DNA of 64,000 nt from Pseudomonadota bacterium (GTDB taxonomy: Bacteria > Pseudomonadota > Gammaproteobacteria > UBA1113), in assembly GCA_021781965.1 (NCBI GenBank), contig JAJXVU010000005.1, positions 1-64,000 of the forward strand, written 5' to 3'. The notes beneath the pieces were generated by a model. It was given only the letters and a program-made list of their open reading frames with translations. It made no database searches and was not told the DNA's origin. Made by a program: the position numbers and the translations under genes. This document shows, piece after piece, positions 8,012 to 16,363 of this stretch (the first letter of the stretch is position 1; every line of letters starts with the position of its first letter).

Positions 8012-9022
8012 TTAAAGTAGTAACTCGGCAATTTCTACTGCATTCAAAGCAGCACCTTTGCGCACATTATCAGCAACAATCCATAAATTGATGCCGTGCG
8101 GATGCGATATATCTTCACGGATACGCCCTACGTAAACAGCATCCTTTAGAGCCTTTTTCATTACCGGAGTGGGATATTGATCATTCTCTAAAGGATCTTT
8201 AGCAATGATGCCAGGCGCTTTATGTAGTAACTCATACACTTCTTGCGCAGAAATTTTAGCACGTGTTTCAATATGAATTGCTTCGGAATGCCCAAAGAAT
8301 ACCGGCACACGTACCGCTGTAACATTCACTAAGAGATTATCATCCGCAAAGATCTTTTGTGTTTCCCACACCATTTTCATTTCTTCACGAGTATAGCCAT
8401 TGTCTTGAAAAGAATCGATTTGTGGGATGACGTTAAACGCTATTTGACGCGGAAATACATTCTGTCCTAAGGGGTGTGCATTGAGCACTTGTTGTGTTTG
8501 CTGTGCTAATTCTTCTAATCCAGCACGCCCTGCTCCTGATACGGATTGATAGGTAGCCACATTAATGCGTGCAATACCCACGGCATCGTAAATAGGTTTT
8601 AAGGCCACAACCATTTGTATGGTGGAGCAATTAGGATTGGCAATAATATTACGTTGTCTATATTCTTCTATGGCACTACTGTTGACTTCGGGCACAATCA
8701 ACGGCACATCCACATCATAGCGGAAAGCGGAACTATTGTCGATGACAATACAACCCGCTTCTGCTGCGCGCGGTGCATACTCTAAAGCCACCGCATTACT
8801 TGCCATAAAAAAAGCCAAGTCTACTGTACTGAAATCAAATTGTGCTAGATTTTCCACCAGCAATGGTTTCTTACCAAACAAAATACTCTCCCCTTGGGAT
8901 CGCTCGCTGGCCAAAGGATAAAGTTTAGCAATAGGAAAATGGCGTTCAGCCAATATTTCTAATAGGGTTTCACCCACCAAACCGGTGGCACCAACAACTG
9001 CAACGCGAAATGATTTTGACAT
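8012..9022 (-). CDS. asd: Aspartate-semialdehyde dehydrogenase
   Basis: A protein of 336 residues, the usual length. It reduces aspartyl phosphate to aspartate semialdehyde with NADPH, the branch-point step towards lysine, diaminopimelate, threonine and methionine. Visible features are the Rossmann motif VAVVGATGLVGETLLEIL near the N-terminus, the active-site cysteine in NPNCSTIQ near residue 133, and the VSGAGRAGLEEL loop. The substrate-binding segment AVRVPVFFGHSE with its active-site histidine lies near 247. The ATG is preceded by AAGAGGAT. It is transcribed alone on the minus strand after prmB. Confidence 0.95.
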   Translation of the reverse strand: MSKSFRVAVVGATGLVGETLLEILAERHFPIAKLYPLASERSQGESILFGKKPLLVENLAQFDFSTVDLAFFMASNAVALEYAPRAAEAGCIVIDNSSAFRYDVDVPLIVPEVNSSAIEEYRQRNIIANPNCSTIQMVVALKPIYDAVGIARINVATYQSVSGAGRAGLEELAQQTQQVLNAHPLGQNVFPRQIAFNVIPQIDSFQDNGYTREEMKMVWETQKIFADDNLLVNVTAVRVPVFFGHSEAIHIETRAKISAQEVYELLHKAPGIIAKDPLENDQYPTPVMKKALKDAVYVGRIREDISHPHGINLWIVADNVRKGAALNAVEIAELLL

Positions 9023-9100
9023 ATTATCCTCTTAATTACTAACTACTCGCGTCCTATTGAAAGAAAAACGCATATAGGACACATTAGAGTTATAACCCAT

Positions 9101-10057
9101 TCATCCGCTCCCTGACGGTCGCGGCTCGGTATGCGCTTCGGTATACGCTAATAACGCTTCACGCGTCAATACAAAAATACCATCCCCGCCTTGCGTTAGC
9201 TCAATCCAAATAAAAGGCAAATTGGGATAAGCATCAACTAAGGCGCCGCTGCTATTACCCACTTCTACCATCAATACGCCTTGCGGATTTAAGTGTTGTA
9301 CTGCGCCCTTGAGTATACGGTGTACGATATCTAAACCATCTACGCCAGCTGCCAGAGCCAATGAGGGTTCATGGTGATATTCTTGCGGCAAACTCGCCAT
9401 ATCTTCGGCATCTACATACGGTGGATTACTGATGATTAAATCAAAAGTTTGCCCAGCTGGAATATGGCTAAACACATCCGATTGCACTAAATGAATCTGA
9501 TGCGCTAGATCGTGTTTGGCCACATTTATTTTAGCGACTGCCAACACTTCGGCAGAAATATCCGCTGCATAAATTTCAGCCGAAGGGATTGCCAAAGCTG
9601 TGGCTATAGCGATACATCCACTACCCGTACCTATTTCTAATACCGATTCTACACTCTCGGAAGCTATCCATGGGGCAAATTGAGCTTGGATGATTTCGGC
9701 AAAGGGTGAACGTGGGATCAAAACCCGCTCATCCACATAAAAAGGCAACTCCGCAAACCAGGCTTCATGGGTGAGATAAGGCACCGGTATTTTTTGTTCT
9801 ATACGGCGCACCAATTGAGCAAACAGCATAGTCTTTTCATGAGGCAATAAACGGGTACCCCATATCCACTCTGGAATATCTAGCGGTAAAGACAGAGATC
9901 CTAAAACAAGGGCTGCCATATCATCCCAAATAGAGATTGTACCATGGCCACAGTAGAGATTAGCTAAGGTTGCCTGCGACACTGCAAAACGCAAAAAATC
10001 ACCTAAAGTATCTAGGTTTTCGCTGGCTTCGGTTTGTAGATCAGTTAATTGAGTCAT
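9101..10057 (-). CDS. prmB: Ribosomal protein uL3 glutamine N5-methyltransferase
   Basis: A protein of 318 residues, slightly longer than usual (about 300-310). A PrmB-type N-terminal helical region is followed by FYVDERVLIPRSP, the SAM-binding motif VLEIGTGSGCIAIATAL and the catalytic NPPY (SNPPYVDAED). These place it in the HemK/PrmB family, with the YVDERVLIPRSPFAE version typical of PrmB. It methylates a glutamine of ribosomal protein L3. Oddly, its last eight residues (EPRPSGSG) and stop codon are read from a copy of the 25-bp interspersed repeat, so the native C-terminus seems to have been replaced or extended by a repeat insertion. No clear ribosome binding site precedes the ATG. Confidence 0.93.
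   Translation of the reverse strand: MTQLTDLQTEASENLDTLGDFLRFAVSQATLANLYCGHGTISIWDDMAALVLGSLSLPLDIPEWIWGTRLLPHEKTMLFAQLVRRIEQKIPVPYLTHEAWFAELPFYVDERVLIPRSPFAEIIQAQFAPWIASESVESVLEIGTGSGCIAIATALAIPSAEIYAADISAEVLAVAKINVAKHDLAHQIHLVQSDVFSHIPAGQTFDLIISNPPYVDAEDMASLPQEYHHEPSLALAAGVDGLDIVHRILKGAVQHLNPQGVLMVEVGNSSGALVDAYPNLPFIWIELTQGGDGIFVLTREALLAYTEAHTEPRPSGSG
9105..9129 (+). repeat. 25-bp interspersed repeat inside the prmB 3' end
   Basis: Plus-strand sequence CCGCTCCCTGACGG followed by TCGCGGCTCGG. Here it lies within an open reading frame and supplies the last codons and stop region of prmB. Confidence 0.85.
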
Positions 10058-10190
10058 AGAAAAAATGTATGTAATAGATTAAGGATGTATAGTATACAGG
10101 ATAAAATAGACTTCTTGCAAAACCACTCCCTTTTGCTTAACTGTAATGTTACAACTCTTGCTGCGAGCTCATTTATAATGTATAAAAAAA

Positions 10191-10290
10191 CCTGCTGGAA
10201 GAAAGTGTGGCGTGTTATACAGAAATTATCTTGACTCCCCCGAGATCAAGGCTTTCTTCCAGTATATTTCCTAATACTTCTTCCAGCAGG
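10191..10290. other. Long inverted repeat in a gene-free stretch
   Basis: CCTGCTGGAAGAAAGT at 10191-10206 pairs with ACTTCTTCCAGCAGG at 10276-10290. A third piece, CTTTCTTCCAG at 10252-10262, can pair with the same left arm, so two alternative stems are possible. It lies in the 10058-10639 gap between divergent genes. No convincing gene is seen in that gap; frames at 10049-10234 and 10382-10570 lack supporting signals. Confidence 0.55.
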
Positions 10291-10639
10291 GTTAGGCACA
10301 ACTTTGTATTTACGCACGAGCCAGGCCCAATCCGCAGCGACAAAGGATGTTTATCAAAGCTTATAGTGTAAGATCAGCCGCTTGCCTTATCTCACTACAA
10401 TGAGAAACATCTCCCACAGGAGGCTTATGTGCTGTGGAGAAGACGTACACAGCAGCCTAAGCTTTACGATTAATACTTTAAAGCATTTTATTTGTATTGT
10501 CAACTGCATTTTAGCTTTTTTGTTTCTTTTTCATAAAAAAGATGCGTTTGCACATAGTTTTGGTGTATAATCATTGAGGTTTAAATAATGATGAATAATG
10601 AATCAGTTAGCGTATACAACACATTTGGAGAATATAGGA

Positions 10640-11353
10640 ATGTCAAAATTAAGCACTGTCTTAAAAGCTTTAATGCACGACGTAGGGATCACAGTCACCG
10701 AATTGGCTAGGCAAACTGGCGTAGGCCAGCCAGTTATTCATCGTATGGCCTCTGGCGAAACCGATAACCCCAAGGTTGGCTCATTAAGCCCCATCGCCAA
10801 ATTCTTTGGCATTAACATTAGCATGTTAGTGGGCGACGAACCGTTGTCACCTACCCGTTTTGCGGGCAGTTATAACCCTTATTACCGCAGTTGGAGTCAA
10901 TTGCCTTTATTAAATTGGGAACAATGTACAGCCTGGCCAGAAAAACATTTGCCAGCAGAAATTTGCAGCGTCATCTCAACGGAATCCAATGTTACGGACA
11001 AGGCCTTTGCTGTACGTATGGAAGATCACACCATGGAACCGCAATACCCTAAAGATACTTTAATGATCTTCGAACCCAGTATTGCTGCCAGTGACAAAGA
11101 TATAGTCGCTATCTATGTAGAAGGACAAAATAAAATTCAAGTTAAGCAACTGATGCTAGATGGCAAAGATGTGTATTTGAAACCTTTAAACGCCGATTTT
11201 GAGATCAATCGCATTGATAAACCGCACCGCATTTTAGGTGTATTGGTGCAATCCTTGACCGAATACTATCAAGACCAATTGCGTAAAGAAGTTGAACCAG
11301 AAGAAGCTTCTCCTGTTAAAAAGAAAAAGTTTTCTAAGGAAGAAATATCATAA
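10640..11353 (+). CDS. XRE-type repressor with S24/LexA-like C-terminal domain
   Basis: A protein of 237 residues from ATG at 10640, chosen because GGAG lies nine bases upstream and an HTH begins at once (VLKALMHDVGITVTELARQT, then GVGQPVIHRMASGE). An in-frame ATG at 10598 would add 14 residues. The C-terminal half resembles the S24 peptidase fold of LexA and phage repressors (FAVRMEDHTMEP ... KDTLMIFEP ... IQVKQL). The position usually held by the catalytic serine (G-D-S-M-x-P) reads D-H-T-M-E-P here, while a lysine is present in IQVKQL. Autocleavage may therefore be lost. TATAAT lies at 10566-10571. The lysine-rich tail (KKKKFSKEE) is unusual. Target genes are unknown. Confidence 0.8.
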   Translation: MSKLSTVLKALMHDVGITVTELARQTGVGQPVIHRMASGETDNPKVGSLSPIAKFFGINISMLVGDEPLSPTRFAGSYNPYYRSWSQLPLLNWEQCTAWPEKHLPAEICSVISTESNVTDKAFAVRMEDHTMEPQYPKDTLMIFEPSIAASDKDIVAIYVEGQNKIQVKQLMLDGKDVYLKPLNADFEINRIDKPHRILGVLVQSLTEYYQDQLRKEVEPEEASPVKKKKFSKEEIS

Positions 11354-11364
11354 AAAAGAGAAGC

Positions 11365-11495
11365 GTACACTCACAGCAGTTGGTTTTTAGGCGAGGCGCC
11401 GAGTCCTCGAGCACCAGGAGTGACCTACTATGTCATATATTGGGGGCGAGATGGGCGAAGGCAACAAAGCATAAAAATCAACTGCGAAGAGTATA
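11365..11495. repeat. 130-bp inverted-end element, copy B, abutting the Kef-type gene
   Basis: Its ends are GTACACTCACAGCAGTTGGT and (reverse strand) TATACTCTTCGCAGTTGATT, giving imperfect terminal inverted repeats of about 26 bases. The interior matches copy A (CACCAGGAGTG, GAGATGGGCGAAGGCAACAA). It ends three bases before the next ATG, and its terminal CGAAGAG is the only plausible ribosome binding site for that gene. Confidence 0.75.
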
Positions 11496-11498
11496 GCG

Positions 11499-13478
11499 AT
11501 GCATTTTGGCGTACTAGCTAATATCATTATCGTATTATTTGCTGCGGTAGTCGTTACCACCGTTTTACGGCGTTTACGACTACCACCCATCTTAGGATAC
11601 TTACTCGTCGGCATGATAGTCGGTCCTTATGGACTAGACTGGATTGCCGACTCAGAAACCGTCATTAGTCTAGCTGAATTTGGTGTAGTCTTCTTGATGT
11701 TCACCATCGGCCTAGAATTTTCTTTACCCAAGCTCATTGCCTTAAGGCGCAGCGTATTGGGTTTAGGCAGCTTGCAAGTGGTTATCACTAGCGTTGTTGC
11801 TGGTTCATTGGCTTTTTGGTATGGCTTTAGCCTTACTGCTGCCCTAATAGTAGCCGCAACCATTGCCATGTCATCTACAGCGATAGTCAGTAAACAATTA
11901 AAAGATCAATTAGAATTAAATCAAGCTCACGGTAAAAATGCCATAGGCGTGTTATTGTTCCAAGATCTGGCCGTTATTCCCTTTTTGATTTTAATCCCTA
12001 GCCTAGCCAATGGTAATCATGATGTATGGAAACCGCTCATTGAATCCTTGTTTAAGGGCGGCTTAGTGCTGTTAGTCATGTTATTTTTAGGTCGTTGGGT
12101 GATGCGCCCCCTATTCCATGAAATTGCCAAAGCACGCTCGTTAGAATTGTTTACCCTCACCGTATTGCTGGTTACTTTATCTGCAGCTTGGTTAACCGAA
12201 ATAGCCGGTTTATCCTTGGCCTTAGGCGCTTTTTTATCCGGCATGATGTTGGGTGAAACCGAATATCGCCATCAAATTGAAGTGGAAATTAGACCTTTTA
12301 GAGATATTTTACTAGGCTTATTTTTTATTTCTACCGGCATGTTATTAAACTATCATATTTTACACAAAGCTTTATTGCCTTTGATAATGTTGATCTTAAC
12401 TATCACTGTCATCAAGGCAATCATCATCTACGGCTCGGCGCGCTTATTGCGCATAGACAATAAAGACAGTTTAAAAACGGCCTTGGTATTAGCACAAGGG
12501 GGTGAATTTGGTTTTGCACTATTATCCATCGCTTTTGGCGAAAACATCATCCCAGTTACTCATGGGCAAGTTATCCTAGCTGCCTTAGTATTCAGTATGG
12601 CCATGTCGCCTTTTTTAATTCGTTACAACGAGCAAATCGCTTGTTTCTTCCTAAGAAAGAAACAAGAACCCTTGTCTCCTCCTCCAAAGACGCTCAGTCA
12701 AGAAGCCTTGCAACGAGTCAGCGGTGTACATGATCACATCATCATCTGTGGTTATGGCCGTGTGGGACAAAACATGGCGCGCTTTTTAGAACGTGAAAAC
12801 TTTAACATCATCGCTGTAGACATGGATCCGAAGCGCGTTATAGACAGTGAACTAGCTGGTAACACCGTTATTTTTGGCGATTCCGGTAATCTGGCCTTGC
12901 TAAAATCTATAGGGTTGGATAAAGCACGCGCATTGGTCTTTAGCTTCTTAGATAGTCATACGGTCTTGAGTGTACTACCACAAATTCGCAGAGAATTACC
13001 CCATTTGCCTATATTGGTACGCACCCGCGATGATTCCCAATTGGAATTGTATCAAAAAGCTGGCGCTACTGAAGTCGTACCTGAAACCTTGGAAGCAAGC
13101 CTCATGTTATCTTTTCAAACCATGATATTGCTAAACATTCCGCCGCGCAAAGCGATGCGTCATTTAATGCATGCTCGTAAAAATCGCTATCAACTGTTAC
13201 ATGAATATTTTCCAGGTGAAGAGCTAGAAGATACACCAGACATGACGCCAGAGAAAAAACAATTGGCCGTGGTAACCCTAGACAAAAATGCTTTTGCTAT
13301 AGGCGCTTTAGTCAAAGACTTAAGCTTGGAAGATGTAGCTCTATCCGCCGTGCGCCGTGGTGGTATACGCGGCGACGAACCCTCTCCTAATACAGAACTC
13401 AGAGAACAAGACGTGTTGATACTCTATGGTACAGCACAACAATTGGCCCGAGCCGAGAAAAAATTGTTGCAGGGGTGA
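11499..13478 (+). CDS. Kef-type monovalent cation:proton antiporter (CPA2 family)
   Basis: A protein of 659 residues. Residues about 5-385 form the multi-helix Na+/H+ exchanger domain (LRLPPILGYLLVGMIVGPYG, LAEFGVVFLMFTIGLEFS, and LAQGGEFGFALL near 330). Residues about 410-530 are an RCK/TrkA-N domain with the NAD(H)-binding motif IIICGYGRVGQNMARFL. Residues about 580-655 form a TrkA-C domain. This is the layout of KefB/KefC and related antiporters, which exchange K+ or Na+ for H+ under nucleotide or glutathione control; the exact ion is not readable. The gene starts three bases after an inserted 130-bp element. Confidence 0.88.
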   Translation: MHFGVLANIIIVLFAAVVVTTVLRRLRLPPILGYLLVGMIVGPYGLDWIADSETVISLAEFGVVFLMFTIGLEFSLPKLIALRRSVLGLGSLQVVITSVVAGSLAFWYGFSLTAALIVAATIAMSSTAIVSKQLKDQLELNQAHGKNAIGVLLFQDLAVIPFLILIPSLANGNHDVWKPLIESLFKGGLVLLVMLFLGRWVMRPLFHEIAKARSLELFTLTVLLVTLSAAWLTEIAGLSLALGAFLSGMMLGETEYRHQIEVEIRPFRDILLGLFFISTGMLLNYHILHKALLPLIMLILTITVIKAIIIYGSARLLRIDNKDSLKTALVLAQGGEFGFALLSIAFGENIIPVTHGQVILAALVFSMAMSPFLIRYNEQIACFFLRKKQEPLSPPPKTLSQEALQRVSGVHDHIIICGYGRVGQNMARFLERENFNIIAVDMDPKRVIDSELAGNTVIFGDSGNLALLKSIGLDKARALVFSFLDSHTVLSVLPQIRRELPHLPILVRTRDDSQLELYQKAGATEVVPETLEASLMLSFQTMILLNIPPRKAMRHLMHARKNRYQLLHEYFPGEELEDTPDMTPEKKQLAVVTLDKNAFAIGALVKDLSLEDVALSAVRRGGIRGDEPSPNTELREQDVLILYGTAQQLARAEKKLLQG

Positions 13479-13503
13479 TGTAAACTAAGCAAGGAAATGA
13501 AAA

Positions 13504-14235
13504 ATGAATTCAAGTAAGCCCAGTAAAATTAAAGTTGGCACTACGGCTGACTATGAACCATTTAGCTATTTTCAACAAAATATTCACAACGGCTTTGACA
13601 TTGAACTGATACAAAAATTGGCAAATAACCTTGACATCACCGTTCAATTCATAACAACAACCTGGGCCAATCTAGCAAAAGACTTGGAAGAGGGTCTGTT
13701 TGATATGGCCGTTGGAGGCATATCGCTTACTGAAAGCCGCCTACAAAAATTTTTGGTATCAAGCCCCATTATGTTTGATGGGAAAGCTATACTGGCGAAT
13801 AAGAAACATTATAATAAAATTAAAACGCTTGCCGATGTTGATGTGCCAGAAATGACCGTCATTGTAAATATTGGTGGAACTAATGAATTGTTTGTCAAAG
13901 AAAATATTAGAGCTGCTAAAGTGATTACTACAGATGATAATATGTCCATCTTTAATCGATTAGCCGCTGGTGAGGCAGACGTTATGTTCACCGATCGCCT
14001 CGAAGCCATTTATAGACAAAATTTAGACCCTAGACTTTATACAGTAGATCCAACCCATCTTTTAACCACGCCAGTCGGCTATGGCTATATTTATAGAAAA
14101 GATAATATAGCATTAAGAAATACCATTGAAGCAAGTCTGAAGGAATTTATGGCTCAGGAGGATTTTAAAATATTATTTACCAGATTTTTTAACTTTGATT
14201 ACTCAACACAGTTTAACCCTTTTAAGTTTGACTGA
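13504..14235 (+). CDS. Cyclohexadienyl dehydratase-like protein (PheC family, SBP fold) without signal peptide
   Basis: A protein of 243 residues with the bacterial family 3 solute-binding fold. The motifs match the PheC-type dehydratases closely: VGTTADYEPFSY, GFDIELIQKLA, TWANLAKDL, GGISLTESR, IVNIGGTNELF and TDRLEA. The glutamate of the last motif corresponds to the residue reported as essential in Pseudomonas PheC. PheC converts prephenate to phenylpyruvate, or arogenate to phenylalanine. Pseudomonas PheC is periplasmic, but this protein starts MNSSKPSKIKVGTT with no signal sequence, so it should be cytoplasmic. AAGGAAATG lies just before the ATG. An amino-acid-binding protein is the alternative reading. 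Confidence 0.7.
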   Translation: MNSSKPSKIKVGTTADYEPFSYFQQNIHNGFDIELIQKLANNLDITVQFITTTWANLAKDLEEGLFDMAVGGISLTESRLQKFLVSSPIMFDGKAILANKKHYNKIKTLADVDVPEMTVIVNIGGTNELFVKENIRAAKVITTDDNMSIFNRLAAGEADVMFTDRLEAIYRQNLDPRLYTVDPTHLLTTPVGYGYIYRKDNIALRNTIEASLKEFMAQEDFKILFTRFFNFDYSTQFNPFKFD

Positions 14236-14320
14236 ACTAAAAGCCTACTTTGGCAGTGCAACAACTGATTTCGTATACGGGTATAACGTGCTTGTTTGGT
14301 AAACAATAATGTAAACGCCA

Positions 14321-15295
14321 CTAATCAATCTCCTCGTCAATAAACTGGGCATAGCTCCTTCGCTTTGAAACATGTCCTTTTCTAGAATCTTCTAAACCTT
14401 TAGTCACCTTCTTTAAAGCTGTTTTATTGTCAAATAACCACTTTTTATGCGCATAAAAAAGGCGGTAACACATCAATACCACTAATAATAAACCTATACC
14501 GCACAACGGAACTGGGGGTAATAATAGAAGCGTAAAGAGCCAGAACACGCTCAGAATAGTAGGAATAAAGAAGCAGTTGAGTATGCCTCGTCTTATTACT
14601 GTTAAAATAAAAATGAATAGGGGTGACAAAACCATACCCAAAAACCAAATAATATCGCTGGTTTGTGATAAACGAATATTCTCTCCAGCTTCCGCACGTG
14701 CTTTAATGCCTATTAAAGTGCGCCTTTCCATAATAAAATGAAAAGGAATAGCCACATAATGAGCAGATCTTTCCTGCAAATTCTTACTTCTTGTCACTTG
14801 TGTCCTTATTATCAAACGAGTCTGTTCGCCATTAATTGGCTCTAATAAAAACGTTCCCCAATTCTCTAAAACGAATGTTTCTTGTGGTTTAATAGACAGA
14901 ACTTTGAAGTTATAAGGAATGATACTCTGTTCTTCATGAATGGAACCTCGAACCATATCCCCTACTTGCAGATCTTTAAATTTAGGTTCTCTTAGATCTT
15001 CATCCCGAGCCACATACCCTAATGGCCTTTCAATAAACTCATAGCTATAAAATCCAGACCTATCCGCACCTAGCTGCATCAGCCATTTCCAGACATCCGA
15101 CTTTGTAGCATTGATAGAAATTGCTCTTGTAGACGTTATTTCTAAGTTCTTATCATCACCAGCCAATGGCATGGATATTTCCTTTTTAGATGCCCCCCAC
15201 GTTGTAATGATTGGTTTTAAATATACGGCGTAGATCAGTAATTGAATTACGCTGATGGCAAGTACAATTAATATTGATTTAAGTACGTTATACAC
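14321..15295 (-). CDS. SRPBCC-fold membrane protein
   Basis: A protein of 324 residues. It has an N-terminal membrane segment (about 5-27), then a soluble region with SRPBCC (START-like) features: STRAISINATKSDVWKWLMQ, LGADRSGFYSYEFIERPLG, and a later LLEPINGEQTRLIIRT strand pair. Two or more membrane segments follow at about 218-285, with a basic tail (KKVTKGLEDSRKGHVSKRRS). SRPBCC proteins hold hydrophobic ligands in a deep pocket. Proteins with this WLMQ-G-DRxGFYSY signature are common and uncharacterised. It ends the minus-strand lptF-lptG run, three bases after the lptG stop, so it may be co-transcribed with the lipopolysaccharide exporter, but a shared function is only a guess. Confidence 0.65.
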   Translation of the reverse strand: MYNVLKSILIVLAISVIQLLIYAVYLKPIITTWGASKKEISMPLAGDDKNLEITSTRAISINATKSDVWKWLMQLGADRSGFYSYEFIERPLGYVARDEDLREPKFKDLQVGDMVRGSIHEEQSIIPYNFKVLSIKPQETFVLENWGTFLLEPINGEQTRLIIRTQVTRSKNLQERSAHYVAIPFHFIMERRTLIGIKARAEAGENIRLSQTSDIIWFLGMVLSPLFIFILTVIRRGILNCFFIPTILSVFWLFTLLLLPPVPLCGIGLLLVVLMCYRLFYAHKKWLFDNKTALKKVTKGLEDSRKGHVSKRRSYAQFIDEEID

Positions 15296-15298
15296 TTA

Positions 15299-16363
15299 CT
15301 ACTTCACCCGTCTCATCAACACATACCCTACCCCCAAAAATAACAATAAAGGGAGCAAGGCGGCAAATATAGGTGGAATTTGATACAGTAAACAGAAAGG
15401 GCCTATAAATTGGTTAACGATGTAAAATAAAAAACCCAAACTGATACCCGCCACCAAACGCAATCCCATAGTAGCGCTGCGTAAGGGTCCGAAGATAAAC
15501 GGAATAGCTAAAAACATCATCACGCAAGCCGTTAAAGGCGCAAAGATTCTTTGCCAAAAGTTCAAAGCAAAATCCGCCGAGCGTAAGGCATTGTGATTTT
15601 GATAATAGATTATTTTTTGCAGTTTCAGTAAAGTCATTTGATTTGGTTCAACTGAAGCGATGCGCAAAATGAGGGGATCCAATTGCAATGGCCACCATTG
15701 CTTGGCCACGCTATCTGAGGTGGTTTTATCTGCAGTAATATGAGTGATTTCCACTCCTTTTACTTCCCAGCCATTGCCTTGATGCTGCCCTTCTTGAGCA
15801 GAACTGACTGTTGTTAAATGATGAGCATTATCAAATTGATAGCGCGTTAGACCGGTAACCGCACCACTGCGATTAACGGCATCAAAATGAAAAAAACTAT
15901 CGCCTTCACGTACCCATATACCGTATTGAGTAGCCACCGCTTGGCCACGGCTGCGTGCAACGGCTTTCATAATTTCCGCTTGATGGTTTAATCTAGGTGC
16001 CAGTGTTTCATAAAATAAACACACTATCAACACAAACACTAAAATAGAACTCAGAATAATGCGTACAATGCGCATTAAGGTCATACCTGAGCTACGCATC
16101 ACTACTAATTCACTATGGCTAGCCAAATGCCCCAATCCCATCAACGCACCTAAAAGACCCGCCATAGGAAACATCGTATATAAGTCATTGGGCATGGTCA
16201 TTAACACATAAGCAACTGCCGTCCACAGGGTATAATTGCCATCGCCCACATCGTTAAATTCAGTCATAAGGCGCACAAAAAAATCCATACCCAAAAATAT
16301 CAGTAACACTATTAATGTAGTGAGCGTAATAACCTTAAATAAATAACGCGATAGTATAGTCAT
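15299..16363 (-). CDS. lptG: Lipopolysaccharide export permease LptG
   Basis: A protein of 354 residues, the usual size, with the LptF/LptG (YjgP/YjgQ) layout: three N-terminal membrane segments, a periplasmic beta-jellyroll region (about 125-255) and three C-terminal membrane segments. LptG pairs with LptF and the ATPase LptB to pull lipopolysaccharide from the inner membrane and pass it to LptC. The helix-2 segment MPNDLYTMFPMAGLLGALMG and the coupling-helix region LASHSELVVMRSSGMT are typical. Its ATG overlaps the lptF stop (ATGA), the conserved gene arrangement. Confidence 0.9.
   Translation of the reverse strand: MTILSRYLFKVITLTTLIVLLIFLGMDFFVRLMTEFNDVGDGNYTLWTAVAYVLMTMPNDLYTMFPMAGLLGALMGLGHLASHSELVVMRSSGMTLMRIVRIILSSILVFVLIVCLFYETLAPRLNHQAEIMKAVARSRGQAVATQYGIWVREGDSFFHFDAVNRSGAVTGLTRYQFDNAHHLTTVSSAQEGQHQGNGWEVKGVEITHITADKTTSDSVAKQWWPLQLDPLILRIASVEPNQMTLLKLQKIIYYQNHNALRSADFALNFWQRIFAPLTACVMMFLAIPFIFGPLRSATMGLRLVAGISLGFLFYIVNQFIGPFCLLYQIPPIFAALLPLLLFLGVGYVLMRRVK

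Noticed and set aside
10049-10570. Two small open frames between prmB and the repressor gene
   Set aside because: No ribosome binding site and no recognisable content; the region has an inverted repeat instead.
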